Assembly (NCBI GenBank): GCA_003988855.1
Contig: QYAI01000044.1
Coordinates: 62,001 to 126,000 of the forward strand
Direction: 5' to 3'
Length of the DNA: 64,000 bases
From: Arachnopeziza araneosa
Lineage: Eukaryota > Ascomycota > Leotiomycetes > Helotiales > Arachnopezizaceae
The position numbers and the translations under genes are program-made. Under the pieces are notes generated by a model. That model was not told the origin of the DNA, made no database searches, and saw only the letters and a program-made list of their open reading frames with translations. Positions 10,441-21,645 of the stretch are shown here, piece by piece; position 1 is the first letter of the stretch; each line of letters starts with the position of its first letter.

Positions 10441-11218
10441 GGTAATGGCATTCACCGCTCTGACAAGGATGGCCTCGATGGTGTATAAATACTGACTTTG
10501 AGCTTCTCTTCAGTCTACAAACAAGTTGATTGGTCTGTTCTCCAAGGTGTGTGGGATCCCATTCTCTTATGTGTGGAAGCTCCCTTGACAATGAGATCTG
10601 CAGTTCTTGCAGCTAAAGCTTGGTCCTACAGCTCCCTCGAAAGTTTAAGAGATCTTGCAGAGACCAATAGACTTGCTGTCAACTACTTTCTTGTTCTCTG
10701 GTGCTTTTTCTGTTGCCATTTCCGTCACTAACTGCTTTTAGACTTCTACCGACTCCGCCAATGCCATCCAACATGGATCCTTCAGCAAACCTGAATGATC
10801 CTCAAGGAGCTAGGAATTATTCTCAGAATTGTTCCTGGTTCCCAGAATCATTTGGATGGCGGCGGCGGGGTTGGAGTTCTAACTACAGAGTTCTGGTCAT
10901 GCCGCTATTAAGCGGGGTGTTGATGACAAGGAGAAGATCCAGGACCTTCTGACGGGGGTTTTTGGCCCGGAGGTCCCCAAGATCAAGGACGAGAAGTATC
11001 AGTTCAAGCTGGTCAACTTGAAGAGTGCAGCTGGCACTTCTCGTGGCAGAAAGCCTGCTCGGTTGACGAAAATCTCTCCCGCGAAGCGAAAGCGCGCCCC
11101 CCGCAGTAAGACAGTCGAAGAAGAATATAGTGAGAAGTCGGAGGACGAGGACGATGATGGTGAGGAGGAGGAGGAGGAGGATGATGATGATGATGGGAGA
11201 GATCGGTGTACATGGTAA
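10441..11218 (+). pseudogene. Gene remnant or weakly supported multi-exon gene with acidic C-terminus
   Basis: Coding-like segments occur in several frames. Around 10,590-10,690 is a stretch reading MRSAVLAAKAWSYSS and LESLRDLAETNRLAVNYF. After an intron-like acceptor at about 10,885 (ctaactacag), a frame runs to 11,218 reading HAAIKRGVDDKEKIQDLLTG, VFGPEVPKIKDEKYQFKLVN, then RGRKPARLTKISPAKRKRAP and a long Glu/Asp tail. The basic tract followed by an acidic tail looks nuclear. I could not join these into one clean model: stops and unlikely junctions remain between 10,730 and 10,880. It may be a decayed gene. Family not recognised. Confidence 0.4.
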
Positions 11219-14200
11219 TCCAAAGTCTTCATAACATGAGACTGGCGAAGCAAAGCACCATTAACGAGATGAGAGTTTGGTCGACTGGGTTCAAGCTGGG
11301 ATTCTCAATTTCTAAAGATATGTTGCCGTTGCTTTCTAAGGATCCTGTACAGCAGCAGACACTCTTGGAACAATCCAAATGAAGCACGCAAGGTCGCAAA
11401 TAAACTCCAACTCCAAAGGGAAACTCGTCGAGGACAGTCGCATTGCAGACGATTAGGATCATATAATGAACAACCAGGATAAATTGACGGTTCAATCGGG
11501 TGGTTCTAGATCTTTAGAAGACACTGCGGAAAATATCAATTGGAGATTCCAATAGCCCGCGGCCGGAATCGACGACAACTTAGCTGCAGGCTACACAACT
11601 CTATTTCGTTCATTGGCTTGTCCCTGGCGATGAGAAACCATTCCGACCTCGACAACATCAAGATTGTTCTCGAGGTGATCCTACAGTGATGTCACCTACA
11701 GCGTCGAATAGCTTGAAAACATTGAGTTGATCTTGACATGGTTTTTATAAGAAACTTGGGAACCTTGAAAGTAGTTTGGATCCGAAGAATGAAATCCTTG
11801 ATAGATTAACCGCCAGAGCAGTTATTTCATGGGCGACCTCGACACTTTCGACGTTTAGCTCAAACTTCAAATCAAGGCTCATACCAAGCCTCACCCTGGC
11901 CGATTCGCTTTACCCACACAATTCATCACAGCAAACCTCATCATTGTAAGATGGAATGTTTTCGAACAGGCAGTCGAGAATGAGATTGCGATCAGCATCT
12001 GCGGGGTCGGTTGTGTTCTACCATTTAGAATCCCGAAATTTGAAGTCGTAGCTCATTGTGGAACCTTTTGAAATGTACACTGACTTGTAGTCAAATCTCT
12101 ACCCAAAATACCACCCATTCAAAGTTGTAATTGATGTTAATCAACCCCTCGCACCATAGGGCATTAACGTCCGTTCAACATCAAGAATTATGACAATTGT
12201 TTCTGTGCGAAGTCTTGGTTCTATAGCTGGTAGCGTGGAGAAGTATTTTGGATGGTCCGAAGTACTTGGTTCTTGAGGTAGAGCTTGTGAACAGCAGTTT
12301 GGTATCAATATTTGCTGTTCATTGTACTCAATTGTGTGTGTGTGTCTGCGTGTGAATGGTGCTTAAGGTACGTTCCTACTATTTCTCTTGCTCTTAACTT
12401 GATGATAATGATCTGAGGCTGACCCGAGTTTGAATAGATCCGGAATTATTACAGAATTTTTGTCGATATGTCAGTCTACGTGCAACCAAAAGGGTAGCCT
12501 GACGTGTATGAGTCGACGTTTTGTTTGCTCCTTGAGCAGCCTGCTGATTGATCCTATCACCAAAAGAAAAGTTACTCGTAAAGAAAGCAATGAGCATCAG
12601 GCATCAAGATCCACAGTAAAATTTGGAATCGACATTGAACTTTGAGAGATCAGACTACTCGAAAGACAAGGTTACCCAATTATTGATCGAACGTCAATCT
12701 TCCGTATAGGAACCATTCCTGTGACTTGGTCATTTCCGACCTAGACAGAGTTCTCAAGCAATGCCAAAGGGGTGTTTCCAAGCATAGACGAGCAAGTTTT
12801 CAAGTCAGATTTTGGCTTTAAAGCCTGACTTTGAGCGTTCTAAAAGTTACTTTTGAGGAAACCAAAGAGCATCTATACGTTCAGATGTGTGAAGAAATTT
12901 TGGTGTATCACAGGTGGGGTCATGGCGAGCGCAAGGCGGCGACTGCATGTATAATGGAGCCAAAATCCTATGAGGAGAAGCAGGCGGAGATAGCAGCCGC
13001 TCTCAAAGGTGTACCTCCGCCAATTCTATGGTGTCAAACTTAGAGATTAACCGTCGAGAGTACGAGGTTGTGTCAAGACTGTAGAAGAGAGAAGCGGCGG
13101 GAAAGCAAGACGTCAAACCTCTTTCCGAGTCATGGTGTAGGCGCCAGGACTGGGATGATGGAACGTGTGAAGGAGCAAGGAGGAGGAGCCAGATCGGATA
13201 GAGAGGAAGAAGCGTGAGGAGGAGGTCCAGTGGAGGTTTGAAGAACTGCGAGATATTGGGTGGTAGATGCTGGTGTCTATGATGATAATGGGAGGTGGAG
13301 CTCAAGAAGGCGGTAGTGTGGGGAGCGTCTCGTTGCGTTTGAGAAACTTTGCTATACCAAGTGGCAATCATTTCCATCTTGGATAATTCGAGTAAGAACT
13401 TGGAACAAGAGCATGTATCATGGATTGAGAACTAAGTATGTGTCTCGTTTTGATTCTCAGTGGGAGAGAGTAGGGTGCTTCATCTTGTCAAGTATCAACA
13501 AGGAGATTGTTGACTTTCAGAAAGGAGCAGCTACCCTGAGAAGACTCAGACATGTTTAGATACGGTAGTCGAAATAAAAGATAGGAGGCGGAGAGCAGAA
13601 GCCTTTGGGAAGTTGAAGCAGATAGCGTAGTTGAAGTAGCGATCAAGTCTTTGAACTAAACATAAGATTAGGATGTCCAGTTCTAGATTCTAAAGTTCGC
13701 CATATCTCTCAAATCCACTAACCTAGAACACCAGTCATGAAATGATAGGTATTTGAGGACTTCTGACTTACTGTGCTTCCATGTTGTGAATCAGTCAGGT
13801 TGTTGAATAAGCGAGTTGGGAATGGACCGGTGTTTGCCGATGTCTTCCCATTATGGCTAGCGTATTTTTCGGCATTTGTCAGGAACAAAGGCAGCACTTG
13901 TTCTTCCCCAACTTCCTCCAACTACAACCTCATCAACACCAACACCACCACCATCGCAACGGCCATAAGGAATCGTCGAGTTGCGTTTCTTGTCTTCGGC
14001 AGAGTGTGCTAGTGTCTTTGATTCCTTTGATTGCCGTCTAGAGTCAGGGGAGGATCACCAAGTCATCGGGTTGTTGAGGAGTCGTGGGTGTGGCCAAGTT
14101 GCGTTGCTTTGTTCTAGGAGGGACCAACAATCAAGAGATCCAACATCGCAGTGAAACTGCAATCTTGTACATCATTTTCCTTTTCAAGAAGTTCGTTCGT

Positions 14201-14474
14201 ATCACAAGAGCTGTCTCTAGTGATCGCAATCAGATTTGATTTACCTCGTTCTCCTGAACGGAAAGAAGAAAAATCCTGATCTTGCTTCGGTCGCAATCAC
14301 ATACAATTGTCCCTGTCCCTTCACATCGATAGCTGATCAGTGAGCAATTGTTTGCTTATTGAGTCCATCGAATTAGCCTTAGATTTTCGTTTACTACGCC
14401 TTTCTCGAGCATCTCGACCTCTACAATTCAGATCTATCCGCTCCACCTTCGACTTCGCAACCACATCCGACATC
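11219..14474. other. Degenerate gene-free stretch upstream of MPE1
   Basis: About 3.2 kb with scattered coding-like fragments but no sustained frame. The best fragment is 12,831-13,043 (KSYEEKQAEIAAALKGVPPP). A Glu/Arg-rich fragment lies near 13,060-13,300 on the plus strand. A short TG microsatellite is at 12,340-12,353. The pattern fits old, mutated gene copies or remnants of repeats. The last ~130 bp before 14475 are probably the MPE1 leader. Confidence 0.35.
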
Positions 14475-16368
14475 ATGACATCTTCAGTTTTCTACAAGTT
14501 CAAGTCCCAAAAGGAGACATCGCGAGTTGAGTTCGATGGTACTGGCATCTCAGTGTTCGAATTGAAACGTGACATCATCATCAAGAGTGGCTTAGGTGAC
14601 GGCACAGATTTCGACCTCGCAATATTTCATGAAGATGGTAAAGAAGGTAAGCCAAAAAAAATCTTTTAGAAGCGTATGGTCTAGTCTAACGTGAGTAGAA
14701 TACGATGATGATACCAGCATCATTCCCCGATCTACGACAGTCATTGCTCGCCGAACCCCTGCTGCGAAGAGAGGAGCTGGCAGAGCTCAACGATACATGA
14801 CGGGTAAGATGCCAGTCAATGCGAAGAACTCGTCACGCAAAGAGCAAGCAAGTAAAGCCGCGGCAAAGGCAGTATCAAATGGCATGGCTGCAATGAACAG
14901 CGCTATGACAGAAGAACAACGGATGGCAGCAATGTTTCAAGCCCAGAACGAGCAGTGGTCGGGCCAATTAGATGAGATGGCAAAGTAAGTCCCTTCTTCA
15001 ATTTAGTTTCGTAGGTAACTAACATCGAACAGACAAACCAAGATTCCTCACTCCGGTCATGGTCACAAGAAAACCTCAGAAGGAGAACCGCCATTTGGAT
15101 ATGTTTGCTATCGGTGTGGAGAGAAAGGTCATTGGATCAAGGAATGTCCTACTAATGACGATCCAAATTTTGAAAATAAGCCTCGTATCAAGCGTACGAC
15201 TGGTATTCCAAAGTCAATGTTACAAAGGGTGGAGAAACCTACAACATCTTCTGACGATGATGGCAATGGAGCAAAGCCACCTTCTGGTGTTATGGTTGAT
15301 GCTGAGGGCAAGTTTGTTATTGCAGTTACAGACAGTAAATCATGGGAGAAGTTTCAAGAAAAAACAAAGTCCTCAGCTGCTGCGCAAGAGGCTGCCGCAT
15401 TGGGTGATAAAGAATTGCAAGATAGGGGCTTGGAGTGTTCCATCGACAAGAGAATTTTCATAGATCCAATGAAGACGCCTTGCTGTGAGAAGACATACTG
15501 CAATGACTGCATCACTAACGCGCTAATCGAGAGCGACTTCACGTGTCCGAATTGTCAGACCGAAGGAGTTTTGATTGATGATCTCAAGCCTGACGATGAG
15601 ACTACTATTAAGATCACAGCGTATCTGGAGGAAAAGAATGCCGCTGCGAAGGCAGAGAAGGAGAAAGAAAAAGAGAGAACCCGGAGTCCAAGTGTCAAAC
15701 CTGAAATTGCACCACCTGCTGAAAAGACAAAGGCAAAATCCAAATCACCATCTCCAGTTATCACCAAATCATCCAAGTCACCTCCGACAAAGAAAATCAT
15801 CCCAACCGGGCCTGCAGCAGAAACCATCAACTCAAAGAAGCGCCCGGCCGAGGAACTTCTCGAGAACCCAAAGATTCCCAAAGGACCCAAGGCAATGCAG
15901 CAGCAAGAAGCACAGAAACAAACCATGCTCCAGCAGCAGCAGATGATGAATGGAGGTTTCCCTAACATGCCTTTTAACCCTATGATGATGAACGGCTTCG
16001 GTATGCCCATGATGAATATGCCTGGTTTCAACATGCCAAACATGAACATGAACATGAACATGATGGGTATGAATCCCATGAATCCCATGAATCCCATGAT
16101 GATGAATGGTGGCTTCAACGGGATGGGATTCTCGAACGGCGGATTCAACATGGGCATGAATGGAATGAATAACAACGGTGCGGGACTGATGAATGGTGCT
16201 GGTAATAGTAATGGAATAACAAATGGTTTCCCGAACCAGCAGAAGACGGTTTTTGCTGAACCACTCCCGAATGAAGAGGATAACGCGTATTTCCGCAAGC
16301 CAGTCAATCCGCACCGTCATCAACAACGACAGAGGAGGGCGAGACCGAGTGATTATCGAGAGCTTTAG
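14475..16368 (+). CDS. MPE1: Mpe1/RBBP6-like subunit of cleavage and polyadenylation factor, 597 aa
   Basis: Model join(14475..14646,14699..14984,15033..16368), 597 aa; introns of 52 and 48 nt. Order: an N-terminal DWNN ubiquitin-like domain (residues 1-80, VFYKFKSQKETSRVEFDGTG), a CCHC zinc knuckle CYRCGEKGHWIKEC (Cys178, Cys181, His186, Cys191), then a RING/U-box-type finger from Cys288 (LECSIDKRIF, PCCEKTYCNDC, CPNC at 324-327). A Lys/Ser/Pro linker follows, then a Met/Asn/Gly-rich low-complexity region (about 440-550). Mpe1 links polyadenylation-signal recognition to cleavage in the nuclear CPF complex. DWNN, knuckle and RING in this order are diagnostic. The ATG at 14475 is chosen because the domain starts immediately after it; the upstream open frame has no domain. 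Confidence 0.95.
16015..16170 (+). repeat. Met/Asn/Pro codon repeats inside MPE1
   Basis: In-frame short tandem repeats: aacatg repeated around 16,040-16,060 and aatcccatg repeated around 16,070-16,095. They encode NMNMNMNMMGM and NPMNPMNPM. Such tracts expand or contract by slippage without breaking the frame. Confidence 0.8.
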
Positions 16369-16994
16369 ATAACTCTCTCTTCCTCACTCTTGTTTGCACA
16401 ACTTTTCGTTTCTCACTTCTCGCAAGCATCGCTTACAACGCGATCTTATACAGTACATATTTCTCAGGCACATAAAAACAGCAACGAACAAACGAAGCAA
16501 TGCATCGGGTGGCGTTATAGAAGGAGTGGTGGACGGGAGGGTTCTTCTTGCATTCACGGATGGGTTTAGTCTTCACAACGACAACATCGACGATGGGACG
16601 TCGGGCGCAACGCGAGCAGCATGATATTTCAAGGTGTCTTATGTACTTTAGGGAGGGTCGGAAATGTCTGATTTGGAAAGGTGGTGCCACTGTTAGACGA
16701 CGTGTATGTAGCGATAAAAAGATATCTACTTGATTCTGTGTCATCTCCGATGAATGTGATCTACTCTGAGCCATTGTGATTTGTATATTTAGAGGTGAAG
16801 AGTATCTGGTTTGTCCTGCTGTGCTAATATCTGCTGGAGGCAGCTAGAACCTCTCTCCTTCTTCTCTGTCTCCCTCTCCAATTCGAAACAAGAATAGCCT
16901 AAGCATGCATTCATTCATTCATTTTAAGTCTCAATATATACAAGTACATCATCCGTAAGTGCAAGACTTGGGAGTTCTCCGTAGATCAGCAAGC
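16369..16994. other. Convergent 3' flanks of MPE1 and the GST-like gene
   Basis: About 620 bp between convergent stops. No gene is seen. A cattcattcattcatt tract lies near 16,907-16,922. It is presumably two 3' UTRs. Confidence 0.4.
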
Positions 16995-18121
16995 CTACAA
17001 CTTCCCTCGATCGACCCGCACCACTCTGAATCCGTTCCGCGGACAGTGGACGCGGACCCTCTCTCTGCCGCCGCCTTCCATCTGCTTCTCGATGACAATC
17101 TCGTGCAGATCGAGCTTGAGCAGGAGGCCGCGATCGCGGTGGCGGAAGCCCGTGTCGGTGGGCCAGACGTCGACGATTTCGCCCTTCTGGAGCCCGGATG
17201 CGTCGTCCTCTTGGACGAGCATGGTGGCCTCCTCTTCCCAGAACCCGGCTGCTTGGGTGCGTCTCACGGCCTCGTCGCCGTCGATCTTCCTTCCCAGGCC
17301 CGCCGCCTTCACCTCCTGGGCCTTCCTCTTGATCAATTCATCCCACCGCTTGACCCAGCTCCACACGCCCGGGAACCTTTCGTCGTCGGCCAGTGCGGCA
17401 GGCAACGCGCCCTTCAGCGTCCGCAGCCAGTGCCATCCCCAAACGGCCTCCAGATCCGCCATCCCGGGCGCCTCCCCCCCGAGGATCCACGTCCTCCCAT
17501 CGGCGAAGAAGGTTTCCTCGAGGGCCTCTAGCGCCGCTGCTACGCCGACTAGCGCCTCTGGCCGTTTGCGCTCCACGTCAGATCTCTTCCACGATCGCCC
17601 GCTGTAGTCCTCGCGGTCGGCGACGAATCGTGCATCTTTCATCAGCGGGGTGTTGGTGGGGATGAGGGCCGAGGCGAGCGGGAAGAGGGTGCTGCTCGAC
17701 TGCGTGGCGAGGAGGTGCGTGATGCCTTTCTCAAAGGGGCTGTTGGGCGTGAGAGCCGGGTGAGAGGGGGAGGGTGGATAGAGAATGGAGAGTTTGGTGA
17801 TGATGAGCCGCGTGTCACAGTAGATGTCGCGGCCGATGGAGAGGAGAGGGATGCGGCGGTAGGTGGTACCCAGCTTGGTGACGGTTGGGCGGGGGAGGAT
17901 GGGTGGTTGGACCTGGATCTGTTAGGAGGGAGAGATAGCAGAGGAGGTAACACATACGCATTGTAGGTATGGGATCTTGCGGAGGTGGAGATACCATATT
18001 ACTCTATGCACCGTCAGGAATATTATTCATCGAGAGGAGGAGGAGGGGCAGGGAAGAATTACCGTCTCGCATAAGGAGAGAAAGAGTAATGGTAGAGGAT
18101 GATGTCCGGATGTTCTGCCAT
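16995..18121 (-). CDS. Glutathione S-transferase-fold protein with C-terminal extension, 340 aa
   Basis: Model complement(join(16995..17912,17958..18003,18063..18121)), 340 aa; introns of 59 and 45 nt. The N-terminus (MAEHPDIILYHYSFSPYARR, then VIWYLHLRKIPYLQC and QPPILPRPTV) is a thioredoxin-like GST domain, ending in TTYRRIPLLSIGRDIYCDTR. A helical GST C-terminal domain follows (residues 100-235: ETFFADGRTWILGGEAPGMA, DLEAVWGWHW). The last ~100 residues (KGEIVDVWPTDTGFRHRD...) are an extra beta-rich domain seen in a fungal subgroup. The usual catalytic Ser/Tyr is not obvious, so activity is uncertain. The frame extends upstream to 18283, but MAEHPD fits the domain start. The acceptor at 17913 was chosen over one 6 nt earlier because it leaves a normal branch-to-acceptor distance. 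Confidence 0.85.
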
Positions 18122-20716
18122 TCCCAAGAGCGAATTGTATTGCACAATCAGATCAGGATCGCATGCACAAGTACCAGTCTGGAAAGTCGTTGTGAAGCCT
18201 GAGGGAGAGAGCTTTGTTGATACCGAGCTGAGCTCTTCTCCTCGGAAATAATTCCTAACCTCGGCATCTCGACGACAGTTCACACACCCCTACATGAAAA
18301 GCTCCAGCTCCTGCTAAAAGAGTACATTGGTACATGTGTACGACGTCGTATCATGCCTCTCGTCCTCCTGCTCCATGCACCGTGTGTCCCAAAGCAGACT
18401 CTCACCCAGCATCCCCAACGCCGCCGCCGCTCTCTCCATCTCACCTCTGACAGCAGCCAGTAGCACAAAGTACAGTACAGTGCGTCCCCCATCCATTTCA
18501 TTCCCTCGCAAGCCTTCCCACCTTGGGACGCGTCTGTCCTGTCTGTCCTGTCTGTCCGTCTGTCCGTCCTGAGTAAGAAAGACCCCGACGCCTCTCGGCC
18601 CCCAAAACCAAAAAACAAACCCCAGACACAGAGACGGGGGAAAACTCCGGGGGAGACGAGAGAGGGTCAGAAACTACCCCATCTTGTGAGGGAGCCCTCC
18701 GCACGCTTGAGCAGAACAGCGACGCCGGCGGCCCGGTAGCTATGGTGCGAGAGGGAACCCCCCAACCCGGGTTCAACACGGTACCGTAGACATCGAGTCT
18801 GCACTGCGGTGATCTAGTCTCATCTCCAAGAACCGACCAATGCAGACCAATGCAGAGCGATGCAGCGCCGTCCGATCTCACGACCCCATCCCATGCCATG
18901 CCGTGCTGTGCCCCCAACTCCATGCCGTCGTGGGATCCAGCAGCAGCGGCGGCGGCGGCGTGGGGGTAGGCGGGAAAAGAAAAAGAGGTACGTACCTCCT
19001 CCTCTGTACTACCTGTGTACCGCTGTACCTTCTCGCTCGTTTCCACCACCTCCTCGCGGTGCCGGTGCGAGGTTGCGCCATCGTATGACAGGACGGGACG
19101 CCGAAGCAGGAGTTGGCGACCCGTTGATACGGCGTGGAGATGGAGGTGCTCGTCGCTGAGGGAGGAGATAAGAAAAAGGAGGTGAGGTTGGAGACAGAGG
19201 GGTTAGGGAGGTCTAGAACTGGAGCAAAATCCAGGACGTCATCATGGATGCAATGTGCGAGTAACTCGTCGCCTATTATAACACGGGTTAAGGAATTTCG
19301 GATTTTGGAATAGTGGGAAAATTGACCTGGTCTGGGAAAGTCTCGAGTCAGAGAGACCGAGGCAGATATGCGGTAGATGGAATGTAATGAATTCATTTAC
19401 ACACTGATTAATATGCTGATACTGGATGATGATGATGGAACACCTCGCTCTCCCATGCTCATGCTCGGCGGCTAAAGATACAAAAATCCAACCTGCCCTC
19501 TCACCAGAACCAAACAAAATAGGCACGATGATCCCGATGAATCCAAGCCCAAGGCCCATTTTGAACGCCCAAACCCTGTATGCACGCGTGAGCGCCAGAT
19601 GTACTGTATGCCATGAGCCGAGGACCCAATCCCGATCCACTCGTTCCAATCTTCGCAGACCGCGGCAAATAAGCAAAACCATGTTGTTTCTCCATGCTCA
19701 AAAAGATGATAAACCGCCGCCCCATGTGCTCGCGCTAATGCCTCGTCTTAAGTATACATCCGACCAAGATCTGTCCACCTCGGCTCTCGACATCTATCTC
19801 GAGATTGAGCAGGCCGTGTTCCAACTCTCGCTGGGAAAGTTGACCGGGCTGGGTGGTGGTGGTGCCGGTGGAGAGTAGTCGTTGCCAAAGTCACGAGTGA
19901 TGAGACTGTAGGGAGATTTGGCCTTCAGGTTGAGGGTGTTGGAGAGGCAGAGAGTGATATCTTGGTCGAAAGACAAGTTGGTGAGGAGAGGGGACCGGCG
20001 GCGTGGTACCGGAAGGGCAATCGGTGTTGGGGTTTGAGAAGGCATTCTTGCGTGTTTGATGGTAGAGCAACAAGGTACCGGAGGGAGATATTTAAATATT
20101 TATCGTTGGTGTAACGGAACACCAGTAGTATCTGGGAAATTTGCTGATGCTGAGCTGAGACGGGTCAGTCAGTCTGAGATTACATATACGAGGCGGGAGC
20201 TGAGATATGTACTTACGACGAAGCTGATGACCAGGACGAGGAGGTGCGTCGGAAGGATTCGTGATAGGTGCTGAGGAGCTGTGGGAAGAGTGAGGCGAAG
20301 AGGAAGTAGACTAATCCGCAGTCGGGAGACAACACAACCTGAGTCTTTAGAGGACAAACCAGAGAGGAATCGAGGCCGCCAAACGGGGGGGAGTGGAAGA
20401 ATTTATCATTTTCCTGCCCCCATCCGCCAAAAACAAAAAGCGTAAGACACTTGATCCCTCCGGACGCCTCGGGCCTCTGCCATCCCAGCTTCCTGACGTT
20501 CCATATACTCTGGTGCCGGGCCTTGGTCAGCTCCCTGACTCTTCTCTCTCTCTGTGTCGTCCATCGCACCGTAATCTCCCACACGCCGAGTGGCAGGAAT
20601 GGTAGCCCCGGAATCCCGAGCGCTGCGTCTGATCCAGCCTTACCCTGCAGCAGGCAGCATGGCGTGCAGGGAAGGTGTTGGGTGGAGGTCGCGGGTTGGG
20701 GGATGCTGGGCTTTGC

Positions 20717-20760
20717 TGGGCTTTGCTGGCTGGCTGGCTGGCTGGCTGGGCTTGGCGGGA
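20717..20760 (+). repeat. TGGC microsatellite
   Basis: A run of ctggctggctggctggctgg between 20,726 and 20,749, flanked by two copies of gctgggctttgct. Slippage-prone tetranucleotide repeat in non-coding DNA. Confidence 0.85.
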
Positions 20761-21298
20761 CTTTTCGTGGGGTAGGAGACAGGACAACGACCGGAGTACC
20801 TCGTCAGTGGGTCCCTTGTACAAATGGGTCTGGGGAATCTCGTTCCGCACCCCTGGAACTGGCGCTGGGGAAATGCCACATCACTGATCGGTCAGATCCT
20901 AGGTGCAGGATGAAATTGGATCGTGGGAGGCGGTGAGGGAGGCCGAAGGTTTTTCATTCGGGGTGCTGCTGGTGCTGGTGCTGGTCACCGTCTCACAGGA
21001 AAGGCAGCGGCCTCAGTGGTGTGCTGCGGTGTGTGGTGATGGTGGTGATAGGGAACGAGAGAGAGAGAGAAGGAGCGGGTGATGACAATCTAGGCGGGAG
21101 AATGGGGGCCCAGATAGGCTGGGTCGCAGATGTTTCCAGAGCAGGCAGAGAAGGAGGAGGAGGTGGTGGAGGATTCCAAGGACTGCCGGGGGGTTCGTGG
21201 GGGTTTGGGGGAAGACGGAGGCCCAAGTACCTGCGTGGGATGGGGAGAAAGAAGGTGCCAGCTTTGGCCGTGGTTCGGTACCTCCGTACAGTAGGTAC

Positions 21299-21482
21299 TA
21301 CAGTACAGGACACTACGAGACACAGTACAGGACACTACGGGACACAGCACAGGACACTACGGGACACAGTACAGGACACTACGGGACACTACAGTACAGG
21401 ACACTACGGGACACTACAGTACAGGACACTACGGGACACTACAGGACACTACAGGACACACAGGGCGCTACAGGACAGGCAG
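21299..21482 (+). repeat. Minisatellite built on aggacactacggg
   Basis: About ten copies of a short unit (acaggacactacgggacact) with higher-order periods of about 24 bp, for example tacaggacactacgggacac at 21,370 and again near 21,395 and 21,420. Units differ by single bases or by short deletions. The start overlaps a gtacctccgtacagtaggtac palindromic stretch. No coding role is seen. Confidence 0.9.
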
Positions 21483-21592
21483 CAAAGCTGACCACTTCCA
21501 AGTACTTCCCTCTCCGAACAGGAAGGACTACCACCCCGTCTCGTCGTAGCAGCAGCAGCAGCAGCACCTACCTGCCTTGCCTTGATGGACTT

Positions 21593-21645
21593 GCCTTTAC
21601 CTTGCTTTGCCCTTGCTTTGCCCTTGCTTTGCCCTTGCTTTGCCC
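21593..21645 (+). repeat. 12-bp tandem repeat ccttgctttgcc
   Basis: About four head-to-tail copies of (tttgc)ccttgctttgcccttgc. Pyrimidine-rich on this strand. Short-unit expansion in non-coding DNA. Confidence 0.8.

Noticed and set aside
13003..13377. 124-codon minus-strand ORF with Leu/Pro-rich segment
   Set aside because: Opposite a degenerate Glu/Arg-rich plus-strand stretch, so most likely a shadow; no supporting splice sites.
15555..16307. 250-codon minus-strand ORF opposite MPE1
   Set aside because: Shadow of the Met/Asn/Pro/Lys-rich coding strand; its Phe/Gly/Ile-rich translation mirrors the repeats of MPE1.
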